Part shown: piece after piece, positions 16,388 to 24,707 of the stretch | How the letters are laid out: each line of letters opens with the position of its first letter | Numbering within the stretch: position 1 is the first letter of the stretch | Source of the DNA: Chryseobacterium kimseyorum | GTDB taxonomy: Bacteria; Bacteroidota; Bacteroidia; Flavobacteriales; Weeksellaceae | Length of the DNA stretch: 64,000 nucleotides | Direction of reading: 5' to 3' | Assembly (NCBI RefSeq): GCF_025971945.1 | Contig: NZ_JAPDHW010000001.1 | Coordinates: forward strand, 186,001 to 250,000 | The notes under the pieces: generated by a model | The model's input: the letters and a program-made list of their open reading frames with translations, nothing else | Database searches by the model: none | Told to the model about the DNA's origin: nothing | Made by a program: the position numbers and the translations under genes

Positions 16388-16744
16388 TTAATAGGGCTGA
16401 ATTAAAATCTCTGGAGATATATGCAGCTTTTCAGTAAGTTTTCTGATCATTTCCAGAGAAAGCTTTCTTTTTTTATTGAGAATTTCGCTTGCTCTGCTCT
16501 TTAATCCTATGATTTCAGCTAAATCATTTTGAGAATAATTAAGTTGCTCCATTCTGAATTTGATGGCTTCAATGGGATCAGGAAGTTCTATAGGAAAATT
16601 CTCGTTTTCATATTTTTCTATCAAGATTCCTAAAATTTCCAATTCGTCGCCTTCAGAAGTATCTGGCTCTGCATGGAAAATCATTTCCAGCCTTTCCAGA
16701 GCATCGTTATAATCGCTCTCAGTTTTCAAAGGTTTAATATTCAT
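16388..16744 (-). CDS. higA: HigA-type antitoxin with helix-turn-helix
   Basis: A 118-residue protein. The N-terminal half (EYNDALERLEMIF-like helices, acidic) is the toxin-neutralising part. The C-terminal half is an XRE-type DNA-binding domain (LNYSQNDLAEIIGLKSRASEILNKKRKLSLEMIRKLTEKL). It follows higB by five bases; toxin-first order is typical of higBA and unusual for other type II pairs. It presumably represses its own promoter by binding the palindrome at 17073-17091. The final residues SPEILIQPY are typical of this HigA subgroup. Confidence 0.88.
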   Translation of the reverse strand: MNIKPLKTESDYNDALERLEMIFHAEPDTSEGDELEILGILIEKYENENFPIELPDPIEAIKFRMEQLNYSQNDLAEIIGLKSRASEILNKKRKLSLEMIRKLTEKLHISPEILIQPY

Positions 16745-16749
16745 TTTGT

Positions 16750-17043
16750 TTAAATCTTGTTTGCATTAATTTTATCATATTCTGCGTGGGTTCCTATAAA
16801 CCGTATCCAAATCATTTGATAATTGAAATTTATTTTCACAATTAATCTGTAGTGATTTCCTTTAATATTAAAACAAACACGGTGATCTTCCAGAATACTC
16901 GCACTGGGAAAATCAGATCGAAGTTCATTTATATTTTTCCAAACAGCAGCATCAGCTTCCTGATACCAGGATTTCAGTTGCTGCTCACAGTCCGCATGGA
17001 TAAGCCAAAACTCCCGCAATATCCTTTTTGAAATTACTCGCAT
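16750..17043 (-). CDS. higB: HigB-type mRNA interferase toxin
   Basis: A 97-residue RelE-superfamily toxin. It matches the HigB pattern: MRVISKRILREFW at the start, the LRSDFPSASIL stretch, the VCFNIKGNHYRLIVKI strand pair, and the conserved C-terminal FIGTHAEYDKI. Such toxins cleave mRNA on the ribosome. Arginine, histidine and lysine residues suitable for RNA binding are present (R, H in GNHYR, H in GTH). It is the first gene of the pair and probably intact. Confidence 0.9.
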   Translation of the reverse strand: MRVISKRILREFWLIHADCEQQLKSWYQEADAAVWKNINELRSDFPSASILEDHRVCFNIKGNHYRLIVKINFNYQMIWIRFIGTHAEYDKINANKI

Positions 17044-17059
17044 CTGTGTAATGATTTTA

Positions 17060-17091
17060 CAAATATATAATTAATTCCCAAAATGGGAATT
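17060..17091 (-). promoter_or_regulatory. higBA promoter with overlapping operator palindrome
   Basis: On the minus strand a TATATTTG -7 element occupies 17067-17060. Directly upstream is a perfect inverted repeat AATTCCCA-AAA-TGGGAATT (17073-17091), placed between the -7 element and where the -33 contact would be, so a bound repressor would exclude RNA polymerase. The core TCCCA-N3-TGGGA recurs twice upstream of the DUF6261 gene. Confidence 0.7.
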
Positions 17092-17113
17092 TTGATTGTC
17101 CTATACTTAAGTT

Positions 17114-17140
17114 AAAAAAAAACCGCCCCTCGTCGGGCGG
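17114..17140 (-). terminator. Terminator of the DUF6261 gene
   Basis: A stem CCGCCC / GGGCGG with loop CTCGT. On the minus strand it is followed by eight T. Confidence 0.85.
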
Positions 17141-17147
17141 CTTTCAT

Positions 17148-17891
17148 TTAAGGCTTTTTCACATTGTTTTTACCGGCAGTTCTTCTTGCCAGCACTACAT
17201 TTGAAAAATAAGTTCTTCCGTTATTAATGATTGCAAGAACATCTTTGTGGTATGCATCTTCTTTTACTGATGCAAGAGCTGATATGTAGGCAGTCATTTT
17301 TTTATAATCATCTGTGAGAGATTTTCTTAAGGCCTTAACATCAAAAACGACTTTCTGCGAAGTCTTGTAAGACCTTTGTGAAAACAGATTATTGAAAACC
17401 GTATTAGAATCTGCCAACTGAGTGACAAATTTTTCAATTCCCAATGCTGTAACACGAGCAGCATATTCTGTAGCCTGCAACCTGCTGATTAGGGAGTTAA
17501 GCTTGTTGGTTTCAGATTCGTATGATTCATGTTCCACATCTTTATACTCAGACAGAAGCAGATTCAGAGCTGTAAACGCATCTGTCTCAGCCTGATTTCT
17601 GGAGTTTCTGTAAGGTTTTAAAGAATAACGGAGCGCCTGCACATCCATATCCCTTGTATGGTCTAATGCTGCAATCTGTTTCGATTCTTCACTTGCTTTG
17701 ACCTGATCCAGCGCAGCATTGTACGTCGGAATCTGCAATTGCAATGCGTCATAAAGCTTTTTAAAATCTAAATCAGCATTGACATCCAGCGATGAACTGC
17801 TGAAATCTTCAAAAAATCTTACGATCAACTGACCGAATTCTGCGTTTTGCAGTCCGTTCAAATGAAGACTGCTTAGTTTACTGTTATTCAT
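17148..17891 (-). CDS. DUF6261 family protein
   Basis: A 247-residue, all-helical, probably cytoplasmic protein with no signal peptide. The N-terminus MNNSKLSSLHLNGLQNAEFG, the central DMDVQALRYSLKPYRNSRN and the later VKALRKSLTDDYKKMTAYISAL are patterns I associate with DUF6261, a Bacteroidota family of unknown function that I recall as multicopy in Chryseobacterium. The C-terminus VLARRTAGKNNVKKP is basic. The gene sits between the higBA promoter and a block of palindromic repeats. It has its own strong terminator. The link to higBA is inferred only from shared palindromes. Confidence 0.65.
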   Translation of the reverse strand: MNNSKLSSLHLNGLQNAEFGQLIVRFFEDFSSSSLDVNADLDFKKLYDALQLQIPTYNAALDQVKASEESKQIAALDHTRDMDVQALRYSLKPYRNSRNQAETDAFTALNLLLSEYKDVEHESYESETNKLNSLISRLQATEYAARVTALGIEKFVTQLADSNTVFNNLFSQRSYKTSQKVVFDVKALRKSLTDDYKKMTAYISALASVKEDAYHKDVLAIINNGRTYFSNVVLARRTAGKNNVKKP

Positions 17892-17957
17892 AATTTATGT
17901 TTTAAGAAGTTTTAGAAATATTTCAATAAAAAAATAGGTGTGTTTTGGGAAAATCTG

Positions 17958-18090
17958 TTTCGGGGGAAGCTTTCCCAAATTGGGACGGGGTTAATTTTTT
18001 CAGAGGGAGACTTTCCCAAGTTGGGAAACTGAGAACTTGTTTGGGTTTTGATGTTCACAATTTGGGAAATGGCAAACCCAAAACAGGGGG
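17958..18090. repeat. Cluster of TTCCCAA/TTGGGAA palindromes upstream of the DUF6261 gene
   Basis: Two related units about 41 bases apart each contain a GGGRA-rich left part and a palindrome: TCCCAAATTGGGA (17973-17985) and TTTCCCAAGTTGGGAAA (18012-18028). A third hairpin, TTTGGGTTT / AAACCCAAA (18040-18048 and 18074-18082), follows. The block lies 80-190 bases upstream of the DUF6261 start. It is locally GC-rich compared with its surroundings. An 81-codon frame across it is repeat sequence and not a gene. Confidence 0.75.
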
Positions 18091-18306
18091 AAGCAAAGTG
18101 GCATTTTTTTCATCGTATTTTGTTTTGTGTTATTCAAAAATATTAAAATTTTTAATTGGGAGTATATTTTTTTGGAAAAAATTAAAGTGAATTATACCTG
18201 AATTTATGTTGAGCTGAAATGCCTGAGAAAACTTAATTACTCACCTGGAATCGAGTTGATCTTTACATATTATTAAAAATTCCCTATTTTAGTGCAAAAT
18301 AACACC

Positions 18307-19473
18307 ATGAAGAAAAATCTGCTTCTCTTTTTTATATGTTACATTGCATCCGTTTCTGCGCAGGGAAAACGGTTTTTCGAAAGTGGGGAAGCGGTACTGA
18401 AAAATCCTGTCGAGAAGATCAACCTTACATTTGCCAACGAACTTCCTTTAATTAAAGTAAGCATTAACGGAAAACCTTATCAGTTTCTGTTTGATACAGG
18501 TGCGCCAACCGTCATTTCAAATGCGGTGTACAGCGAACTGAATCTTAAAGAAAAGCACAAAAGAAATGTAGGAGATTCTCAGAAAAATAAGCAGCAACAG
18601 GTCTTTACAGTACTTCCGGAAATGACTGTAGACCAAATTGTTTTTAAAAATATCGGCGCGGTGGTGGTTGATCTGGAGGGTCATGAATTCGGCTGTTTAC
18701 AGATTGACGGCATCATCGGAGCCAATCAGATGGCGAAGCTTTTCTGGAGAATCAATTATTCTGAAAACCTGCTCGAGGCTACGAAAGATCTGAAGCAATT
18801 TCCAACAGAAGGCTATGAAACTGTTTTCTCTTTTAAACCAAAACCTCAAAAAACACCTATTATAGAATCTCAGATTTTAGATAAAAAAATCAATCTCACT
18901 TTCGATACAGGATTTACCGGAAGCATCAAAATTGCCGAAAATAATTACGATCCTAAAAATGGTAAAGTAAAATTCGTAGAAACGTACGGCGTTAATTCTG
19001 TAGGCGCTTTCGGAACCGGAAAACCACTGTCATCCTACCATTTCAGGGCTAATGACCTGATGCTTGCCGGACAGAAATTTGAAAACGAAATCATTATGAC
19101 CGGTAATTCCAGTTTGGTTGGCAACGAATTTCTGAAGAAATTTAAATTTATTATCGATTGGGAAAATAACAAAGTATATCTCCACCGCATCAAAAACTCT
19201 CCTTCAAAAATGGAATCATTTGGTTTTGCATACCGTTTTATTGATTTAAAAGCGAAAGTGGTGCTGGTCTTTCAGGGCAATGATGTTCCATTAAAGATTG
19301 ATGACGAAATTTTAAGCATCAACGACACCAGTTTTGAGAATTTAAATGAAGAATCTTCATGTCAGTATCTGCTGAACAGAGTAGAAAAAAGCACCGATTC
19401 AATTACCGTTAAAGTGAAAAGGGATGGGAAGGTTTTAGATTTTACGGTACTGAAGAAGGAGTATTTGAATTAA
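18307..19473 (+). CDS. Retropepsin-like aspartyl protease with PDZ domain, secreted
   Basis: A 388-residue exported protein (signal peptide ending SVSAQG). It has two aspartyl-protease half-domains, each with its own catalytic-type motif: FDTGAPTVIS near residue 60 and FDTGFTGSIKIA near 200. A C-terminal PDZ-like domain (about 300-388, VPLKIDDEILSINDTSFENL) probably binds substrate. A single chain with two DTG motifs resembles eukaryotic pepsins in plan, though this family is bacterial (gag-asp/PDZ). The start at 18307 (MKKNLLLFF) is chosen because the upstream alternative overlaps a promoter-like TATTTTAG at 18285-18292. The substrate is unknown. Confidence 0.85.
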   Translation: MKKNLLLFFICYIASVSAQGKRFFESGEAVLKNPVEKINLTFANELPLIKVSINGKPYQFLFDTGAPTVISNAVYSELNLKEKHKRNVGDSQKNKQQQVFTVLPEMTVDQIVFKNIGAVVVDLEGHEFGCLQIDGIIGANQMAKLFWRINYSENLLEATKDLKQFPTEGYETVFSFKPKPQKTPIIESQILDKKINLTFDTGFTGSIKIAENNYDPKNGKVKFVETYGVNSVGAFGTGKPLSSYHFRANDLMLAGQKFENEIIMTGNSSLVGNEFLKKFKFIIDWENNKVYLHRIKNSPSKMESFGFAYRFIDLKAKVVLVFQGNDVPLKIDDEILSINDTSFENLNEESSCQYLLNRVEKSTDSITVKVKRDGKVLDFTVLKKEYLN

Positions 19474-19508
19474 GGTTGTCAATAATTAATAGTCATATCA
19501 AACAAAAC

Positions 19509-20465
19509 ATGGTGAATAAAATTATTTTCGTTATTATATTATTATTGTCGTTTCAGTCTTTTGCACAAAAAATTTTAGTAAAAGGAATCGCACGAGATAC
19601 TACAAAATTTAGGAATTATGTTCACATTACTGTAAATGATACATTAAGGAAACATCGTGAGATGGAAGCCAAAACAAAAAATTGGGACAATGATGATTAT
19701 CTCAATCTTACGAAGAACAAGGAGTATGTAACACATGCAGACAGCCTTGGAAATTACAGCATAGTGGCGAAACTTACAGATACGCTGGTCTTTGCCAAGT
19801 ATAAATATTATACGCAAAAATATCTTGTTTCGGATATTATTACAAAGAATATAAAAGTTCAATTGGTACCTGAACCCTGCGTTCCCTATGTAGCATGTGA
19901 GCAGAAAGTTCCCACTCAGTTTTATATATTTATCGGACAGAAAATAAAAATGAATTATGAATCCGATCCGTATTACTGTAATGTGATACCCTTAGATGGT
20001 GGCGGATTCGATTGTGTATACAGCGTAGATACTGAAGTTTATGGTAAATTTATAAATGACAGTATTAAATTTAAAGCTTATGATCATTACGGCACACCAT
20101 CTTTTAGTAAATATCAGAATGTTCTGCTCTTTGTGGGAGAATATTGTGGCAAACTTTATCACTCGAAATATCAATATCTTGATATGTATAAAACAAAGGA
20201 AGGGAAATGGGCAAGCCCCGGTAATCCGTATAAATATGATCAATTTATCAAAAATAAAACGGTGCAGGCTGAGAGAATGGAATTTGATAAATCAGCGTGG
20301 ATTGATATTTCAAAAATGGATACAAATCAAAAAAAGGAGTATCTGTCTCCATTTTATGAGATTCGTGATGGCATGGCGATTCCTGTAATGGGAACTTATA
20401 TAACAGATTTAATAAAAGTTAAGAAAGAGAGTTCATTAAAAAACGTTAATCTTCAGTTTAATTGA
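19509..20465 (+). CDS. Secreted protein of unknown function
   Basis: A 318-residue protein with a signal peptide (MVNKIIFVIILLLSFQSFAQ). The mature region begins like a surface-domain strand (KILVKGIARDTTKFRNYVHI). Mid-sequence is a four-cysteine segment (EPCVPYVACEQKV, later YYCN and FDCVY) that could form disulfides. The C-terminus has no obvious anchoring domain. I do not recognise a family. It follows the protease gene after 35 bases and is probably cotranscribed. The start at 19509 is preferred as the first residue of the signal peptide. Confidence 0.7.
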   Translation: MVNKIIFVIILLLSFQSFAQKILVKGIARDTTKFRNYVHITVNDTLRKHREMEAKTKNWDNDDYLNLTKNKEYVTHADSLGNYSIVAKLTDTLVFAKYKYYTQKYLVSDIITKNIKVQLVPEPCVPYVACEQKVPTQFYIFIGQKIKMNYESDPYYCNVIPLDGGGFDCVYSVDTEVYGKFINDSIKFKAYDHYGTPSFSKYQNVLLFVGEYCGKLYHSKYQYLDMYKTKEGKWASPGNPYKYDQFIKNKTVQAERMEFDKSAWIDISKMDTNQKKEYLSPFYEIRDGMAIPVMGTYITDLIKVKKESSLKNVNLQFN

Positions 20466-20561
20466 TTTATAAATGAACGGTAATTTTACTATTTACCTCC
20501 GTCAATTCGAGTAGGTTTTTGAAGAAAACCGTATCGAGAATTTTTGTGATTATTACCTTTT

Positions 20562-21038
20562 TTATTTTTCGAACCAAGGTTTTAAATTAACAGTAGGTTT
20601 TATTAATGATTTTATTTTTTTATTTTGAATTTTTCCTGTTTTAGAAAAAGTAAATAGCTTACTGTCCTTATGGAAAAGTTTTTTTGGAGGTAAATTGCGA
20701 CTTTGACCTCCACCAGAAATTAAATTTAATGCATATTCATTACTGGTTATCTCATTTGATATTTTATCTGAAGACAAAACCATTTCAATTCTATTATCAG
20801 ATTTTAAAGTATCTTTTATTTCATTAACCTTTAAATAAATGTTCTTACCTCCATCAATTTCCCAAGTGCCAATATTCCAGCTTGATGCAAGATCGAAGTT
20901 CCAATAGTATTCAAATGTGTAATTTGATTTCAAAATAAGTTTTTCGCCAAAATCATTATTATACTCTCCGAATATTTTCTCCTGAGCATTAAAATATGGG
21001 TTAAATAGAATAAAGATTAAAAAATATAAAGCTCTCAT
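20562..21038 (-). CDS. Small secreted protein of unknown function
   Basis: A 158-residue protein with a hydrophobic signal peptide (MRALYFLIFILFNPYFNAQ). The body is a beta-rich stretch (EYNNDFGEKLILKSNYTFEYYWNFD, GTWEIDGGKNIYLKVNEI) typical of small lipocalin-like surface or periplasmic domains of Bacteroidota, with a basic C-terminus. It is downstream of the M28 peptidase gene (17-bp gap) and may belong to the same operon. The family is not recognised. Confidence 0.65.
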   Translation of the reverse strand: MRALYFLIFILFNPYFNAQEKIFGEYNNDFGEKLILKSNYTFEYYWNFDLASSWNIGTWEIDGGKNIYLKVNEIKDTLKSDNRIEMVLSSDKISNEITSNEYALNLISGGGQSRNLPPKKLFHKDSKLFTFSKTGKIQNKKIKSLIKPTVNLKPWFEK

Positions 21039-21055
21039 CAGATCGTAATTATCTG

Positions 21056-22414
21056 TTACCAGTTCTTATCAATCATATAAATCATCTGCGTCATCACCGT
21101 GGCACCGAGCAACAATTCTCTTCGGTTCACTTTCTCAAAAGTATCTTCTTCGGTGTGATGAATATCAAAATATCTTTGGGAATCGGGTGCCAATTCTGCC
21201 GTAGGAATTCCCATATCTTTCAACGGATAAATATCTGTCCCGGAATATCTGCCTTCGAAGTCGTAGGCTCCATAAGGCAGAAAGAGAGGTGACCAGCTTT
21301 TGATCTGATTTCTTTTGGCATCATCCATTTCCAGCGCAATACCTCTTGGAGAAAATCCTCCGGCATCAGACTCCAGGGCAAAAAGGTGTTTTTCAGCTTT
21401 CTCTTTAACGGTTTTTCCATATTGCTGTCCACCTTTTACGCCGTTTTCTTCATTGGCAAAACACACCACTCTTATGGTATGATTATTTTTTATGTTTAAA
21501 TTTTTAAATGTTCTTAAAACTTCAATGCTCTGAACAATTCCCGCTCCGTCGTCATGCGCACCTTCGCCTACGTCCCATGAATCTAAATGGCCGCCCACAA
21601 CAATAACGCTCTGATCTTTTTTACCCGTGATCTCACCGATGACAGAATGAGAAAGTTTTTCCCCTTTCATTCCACAGTTGGAATTGAGTTTTGCGGTGAT
21701 TTTATTTGATTTTAAAAGACTTTCAAGTTCATCAGCGGTTGTATTTCCAATGGCTACGGCAGGAATCTTAGCAGTACCATCTTTGTATCTCATCCCGCCG
21801 GTATGTGGAACGTCATCAAATGCTGATGACAGTGATCTCACGATGGCAAACTTTCCGCCTTTCTCTGCGGTCAACATAGCTGCAGTTGAGCGGTAAGCAG
21901 ACGCATCGCTGTATCCTTTAAACGTTTCGATGTACGACTGACTGAAAGGGTAGTTGAAGAAAACAATTTTATCTTTTACCTGATCTGAACTGAGTTTTTC
22001 GTATTCGGCAAAAGATTTTACCATAATGATTTCTCCAGAGACATCTTTTCCTTTTGTGCCTTCAGAATTTCCGAGGGAAAGCATTTTGAGTTTCGTCCAT
22101 TTCCCATTGCCGCTTTTAATATGTAATGATTCTTTACCTCTTTCCCAAACCGGGATCATTACCTCCTGAAGCCATACTTTATCAGCGCCTGCTTCTTTCA
22201 GTTTTTGTTCAGCCCATTTCACCGATTTTTCATAAGCCACGGATCCGCTTAAACGGTGACCGATGTTTTTCGTTAAATCTCTAAGTTCGTTGTACGCCTT
22301 TCCTTTATTTAAAATTTCTGTTGAAATTCTGTTGAACTGTATGGAGTCTTCCCAGGTTTGCGAGAAAAGGTTTAGGCTTAGAAGTAAAGTGGCGGTTGCT
22401 AGAAGTTTTTTCAT
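21056..22414 (-). CDS. M28 family zinc metallopeptidase, apparently intact
   Basis: A 452-residue exported peptidase (signal peptide ending NLFSQ). The di-zinc ligands and base are all visible: His276 in GGHLDSWD, Asp288 in EGAHDDG, the Glu322-Glu323 pair in ANEENG, Asp in ESDAGGF near 350, and His in DIHHTEEDTF near 425. A protease-associated-type insertion domain lies at about 115-250. M28 enzymes are aminopeptidases or carboxypeptidases acting on peptides outside the cytoplasm. Its paralogue two genes upstream lacks two of these residues. Confidence 0.92.
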   Translation of the reverse strand: MKKLLATATLLLSLNLFSQTWEDSIQFNRISTEILNKGKAYNELRDLTKNIGHRLSGSVAYEKSVKWAEQKLKEAGADKVWLQEVMIPVWERGKESLHIKSGNGKWTKLKMLSLGNSEGTKGKDVSGEIIMVKSFAEYEKLSSDQVKDKIVFFNYPFSQSYIETFKGYSDASAYRSTAAMLTAEKGGKFAIVRSLSSAFDDVPHTGGMRYKDGTAKIPAVAIGNTTADELESLLKSNKITAKLNSNCGMKGEKLSHSVIGEITGKKDQSVIVVGGHLDSWDVGEGAHDDGAGIVQSIEVLRTFKNLNIKNNHTIRVVCFANEENGVKGGQQYGKTVKEKAEKHLFALESDAGGFSPRGIALEMDDAKRNQIKSWSPLFLPYGAYDFEGRYSGTDIYPLKDMGIPTAELAPDSQRYFDIHHTEEDTFEKVNRRELLLGATVMTQMIYMIDKNW

Positions 22415-22433
22415 AAAATTAGGAATGGTTTAC

Positions 22434-22898
22434 TTAATATTTTATTTCAACATCAATCTGTCTGCCTTCCTGCAGTGCTTTTTTATCCATTGATGTTCCT
22501 ACGGCAACTCCAATCCCCAAACCAATAGGTAAACCGATGGCCAACAGACCCATATTTCCTGAAATTAGACCGAACAATGTTCCGATAGGAAGTCCGAAAG
22601 CAGACATTCCGACGGCCAGCCATAGATTCCTATAATAGTTTTTGGGAACAATCTTATATTCTTTTTCCAGGTGTTTGATTATGCTATTTTGTTTATCCTT
22701 TAATAATTTAAATAAAGCTGTATCACCTAAAGCTGTTGAATTTATCTGATCAATCTCTCCATTGATAAAGTATTTTGTCTGATCAGAAATTTTCTTTGGC
22801 TTAATTTTTTCCAAAAGCTCTTCAAACTGAGCGTAGATACTTTTAAGCTTCTCATTATTTATTTTATCTGAATTTAAATTTAATTGCTTGATTTCCAT
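22434..22898 (-). CDS. Glycine-zipper membrane protein of unknown function
   Basis: A 154-residue protein. Residues 1-85 are soluble, helical and Lys-rich (coiled-coil-like). Residues 92-140 are two adjacent hydrophobic segments full of glycines (AFGLPIGTLFGLISGNMG, then IGLPIGLGIGVAVGTSMD), a glycine-zipper hairpin. No signal peptide, so probably inner membrane with the N-terminus in the cytoplasm. It sits between two M28 paralogues with gaps of 19 and 116 bp, all on the same strand. Function unknown. Confidence 0.7.
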   Translation of the reverse strand: MEIKQLNLNSDKINNEKLKSIYAQFEELLEKIKPKKISDQTKYFINGEIDQINSTALGDTALFKLLKDKQNSIIKHLEKEYKIVPKNYYRNLWLAVGMSAFGLPIGTLFGLISGNMGLLAIGLPIGLGIGVAVGTSMDKKALQEGRQIDVEIKY

Positions 22899-23014
22899 TT
22901 TTTTTTGGTGTTGAAAAAATAATAGAATGAAATTAAGATCCTTGATTTTTGCTACAACTTTAAAAGATGTTTAATAATTTAAGCAGTTCAAAGTTTGGTT
23001 TATTACTACTTAAT

Positions 23015-24412
23015 CTACCAATTCTTATCAATCATAAAAACCATCTGCGTCATTACAACGGCTCCCAAAAGTAATTCTCTCTTGTTCACCTTATCGAAAG
23101 AATCTTTTTCTGAGTGATGGTAGTCAAAATATCTTTGGGTGTCGACTACCAGTTCCATCAATGGGATATCCAGTTTTTTCAAAGGGGCAATATCCTGAAT
23201 GGCGTAGGTCTGGTCGAAATCGTAAACTCCGTAAGGCAGAAAATATTCTTTCCACGGGAAAATCAGACGGCGTCTCTGTGGCGACATATCAAGAGAAAAA
23301 CCTCTTGGAGAATATCCTCCGGAATCTGAACCCAAAGCGATGATGTGCTTTTCCTCTTTCTTTTTAACCTGCGCAGCGTAGGTTTCACGGCCCTGTCCGC
23401 CATTTTCACTGTTGGCGTAGAGTACAACTCTTATGGTGTGATTATTATCGTAGCCTAAAGCTTTGAAAGCTCTTAAAACTTCCAGACACTGAACAACTCC
23501 CGAGCCGTCATCATGCGCACCTTCCGCAAAATCCCATGAGTCGAGCTGAGCACCCAGAACGATCACTTTTGCATCTTTTTTCCCAGGAATTTCACCGATA
23601 ATATTGTGGTTGACGGTTTCGCCTTTTGACTCGGCGGTCATGTTCAATTTTGCTTTTACGGTTTGCTTTTTTAAAAGTTTTTCCAGTTCATCTGCAGATT
23701 TTACTCCAATGGTAACTGCCGGAATTTTCACTTTATCTTCAGGTTCATAATAAATCTGTTTTGCGTGTGGAATATCGTCTGAGGCAGTTGTCAGAGATCT
23801 GATAATTAAGCCTTTTGCGCCTTTTTTTCCGATCACTGAAGCAGAAAGCAGTTTAGATTTTGCGGCAATCAGATACGAGTCTACAGTACTGATCAATTTC
23901 TGGTCGATAGGATAGTTGACGAAAATAATTTTGTCCTTTACCTGTGCACTTGTCAGATTCACCAATTCCTGAACATCATTAACTAAAAGTATATCGTAAA
24001 TCATATCTTTTCCGCCAGTCCCTTCAGAATTTCCAAAAGAAAGCATTCTGATGTTTTTCCATTCACCGTTTCCGGCTTTGATCTGTAAAGATTCCCGGCC
24101 TCTGATCCAAACGGGAACTCTCACTTCCTGTTTCCAAATGTTTTCTGCACCGGCTTCTTTAAGGTTTTTCTCTGCCCATTCTGTGGCTTTTGCATACCCC
24201 GGACTGGCACTGAAACGTGGGCCAACACCTTTCGTCAGTTCCCCAAGATTATCATAGGCAGTTCCGTTGACCATTATTTCATCTGAAATTTTCTTAAACT
24301 CATCGATGTAATTAAATTTCGGAATCGGCTTCGGCTTTTTTACGGGCTTCTTTTGAGAAAATAAAAATCCACTCAAAAAGAGTGGAAATATGATGAGCAG
24401 AATTTTTTTCAT
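23015..24412 (-). CDS. M28 peptidase paralogue lacking catalytic residues
   Basis: A 465-residue exported protein (signal peptide ending GFLFSQ, then a Lys/Pro-rich linker) that aligns along its whole length with the M28 peptidase at 21056-22414 and shares the same C-terminus (MIDKNW). The first zinc-ligand His of GGHLDSW is Gln here (GAQLDSW; codon at 23546-23548). The first Glu of the catalytic EE pair is Ser (ANSENG; codon at 23408-23410). The bridging Asp, the later Asp and the last His remain. It is therefore likely a binding protein or pseudo-enzyme. The start MKKILLII is chosen over an ATG 27 bases upstream. Confidence 0.88.
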   Translation of the reverse strand: MKKILLIIFPLFLSGFLFSQKKPVKKPKPIPKFNYIDEFKKISDEIMVNGTAYDNLGELTKGVGPRFSASPGYAKATEWAEKNLKEAGAENIWKQEVRVPVWIRGRESLQIKAGNGEWKNIRMLSFGNSEGTGGKDMIYDILLVNDVQELVNLTSAQVKDKIIFVNYPIDQKLISTVDSYLIAAKSKLLSASVIGKKGAKGLIIRSLTTASDDIPHAKQIYYEPEDKVKIPAVTIGVKSADELEKLLKKQTVKAKLNMTAESKGETVNHNIIGEIPGKKDAKVIVLGAQLDSWDFAEGAHDDGSGVVQCLEVLRAFKALGYDNNHTIRVVLYANSENGGQGRETYAAQVKKKEEKHIIALGSDSGGYSPRGFSLDMSPQRRRLIFPWKEYFLPYGVYDFDQTYAIQDIAPLKKLDIPLMELVVDTQRYFDYHHSEKDSFDKVNKRELLLGAVVMTQMVFMIDKNW

Positions 24413-24604
24413 TGTACTGACCTTTTCTTTTCGGTGCATAAAAATAAAGAAAAATTAAGTAAGTATTTTAGATTTTGATCTTGGTTGTATATTTTAAGCC
24501 AAAGTTCGCAAAGATTTTTTTAATTACTAACTGTTTTAAAGTTTTATAAGGCGTTTTTACCTAGCAAAAACTTTAAGATTTTAATTTAAATAAAAATTTA
24601 GTGA
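24413..24604. other. Intergenic region with decayed dispersed repeat
   Basis: No gene. It contains GCCAAAGTTCGCAAAGAT and neighbouring AT-rich text resembling the degenerate CTTTGCG/CGCAAAG repeats seen elsewhere in this window (near 47960-48030). The promoter of the M28 paralogue must lie here, but no good TAnnTTTG was found. Confidence 0.3.
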
Positions 24605-24641
24605 TAAAAAAAATCCTCAAAATCATTAATAATTTTGAGGA
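24605..24641 (-). terminator. Terminator of the serC-serA-DUF1015 genes
   Basis: A stem TCCTCAAAAT / ATTTTGAGGA. On the minus strand it is followed by eight T. It lies 67 bases after the DUF1015 stop. Confidence 0.8.
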
Positions 24642-24707
24642 ATATTATACATTAATTTTCCCTTCAATTGGAAAGCCATAAGCCAAATACCAATCGTGAG
24701 CAGCCAA

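Noticed and set aside
17945-18190. 81-codon plus-strand frame across the palindromic block
   Set aside because: It translates repeat DNA (VSGEAFPNWDG, RGRLSQVGKL) and has no promoter or family likeness.
16388-18190. Genomic island or mobile element around higBA
   Set aside because: No integrase, transposase, direct-repeat boundaries or tRNA target are visible; only a toxin-antitoxin pair and repeats.
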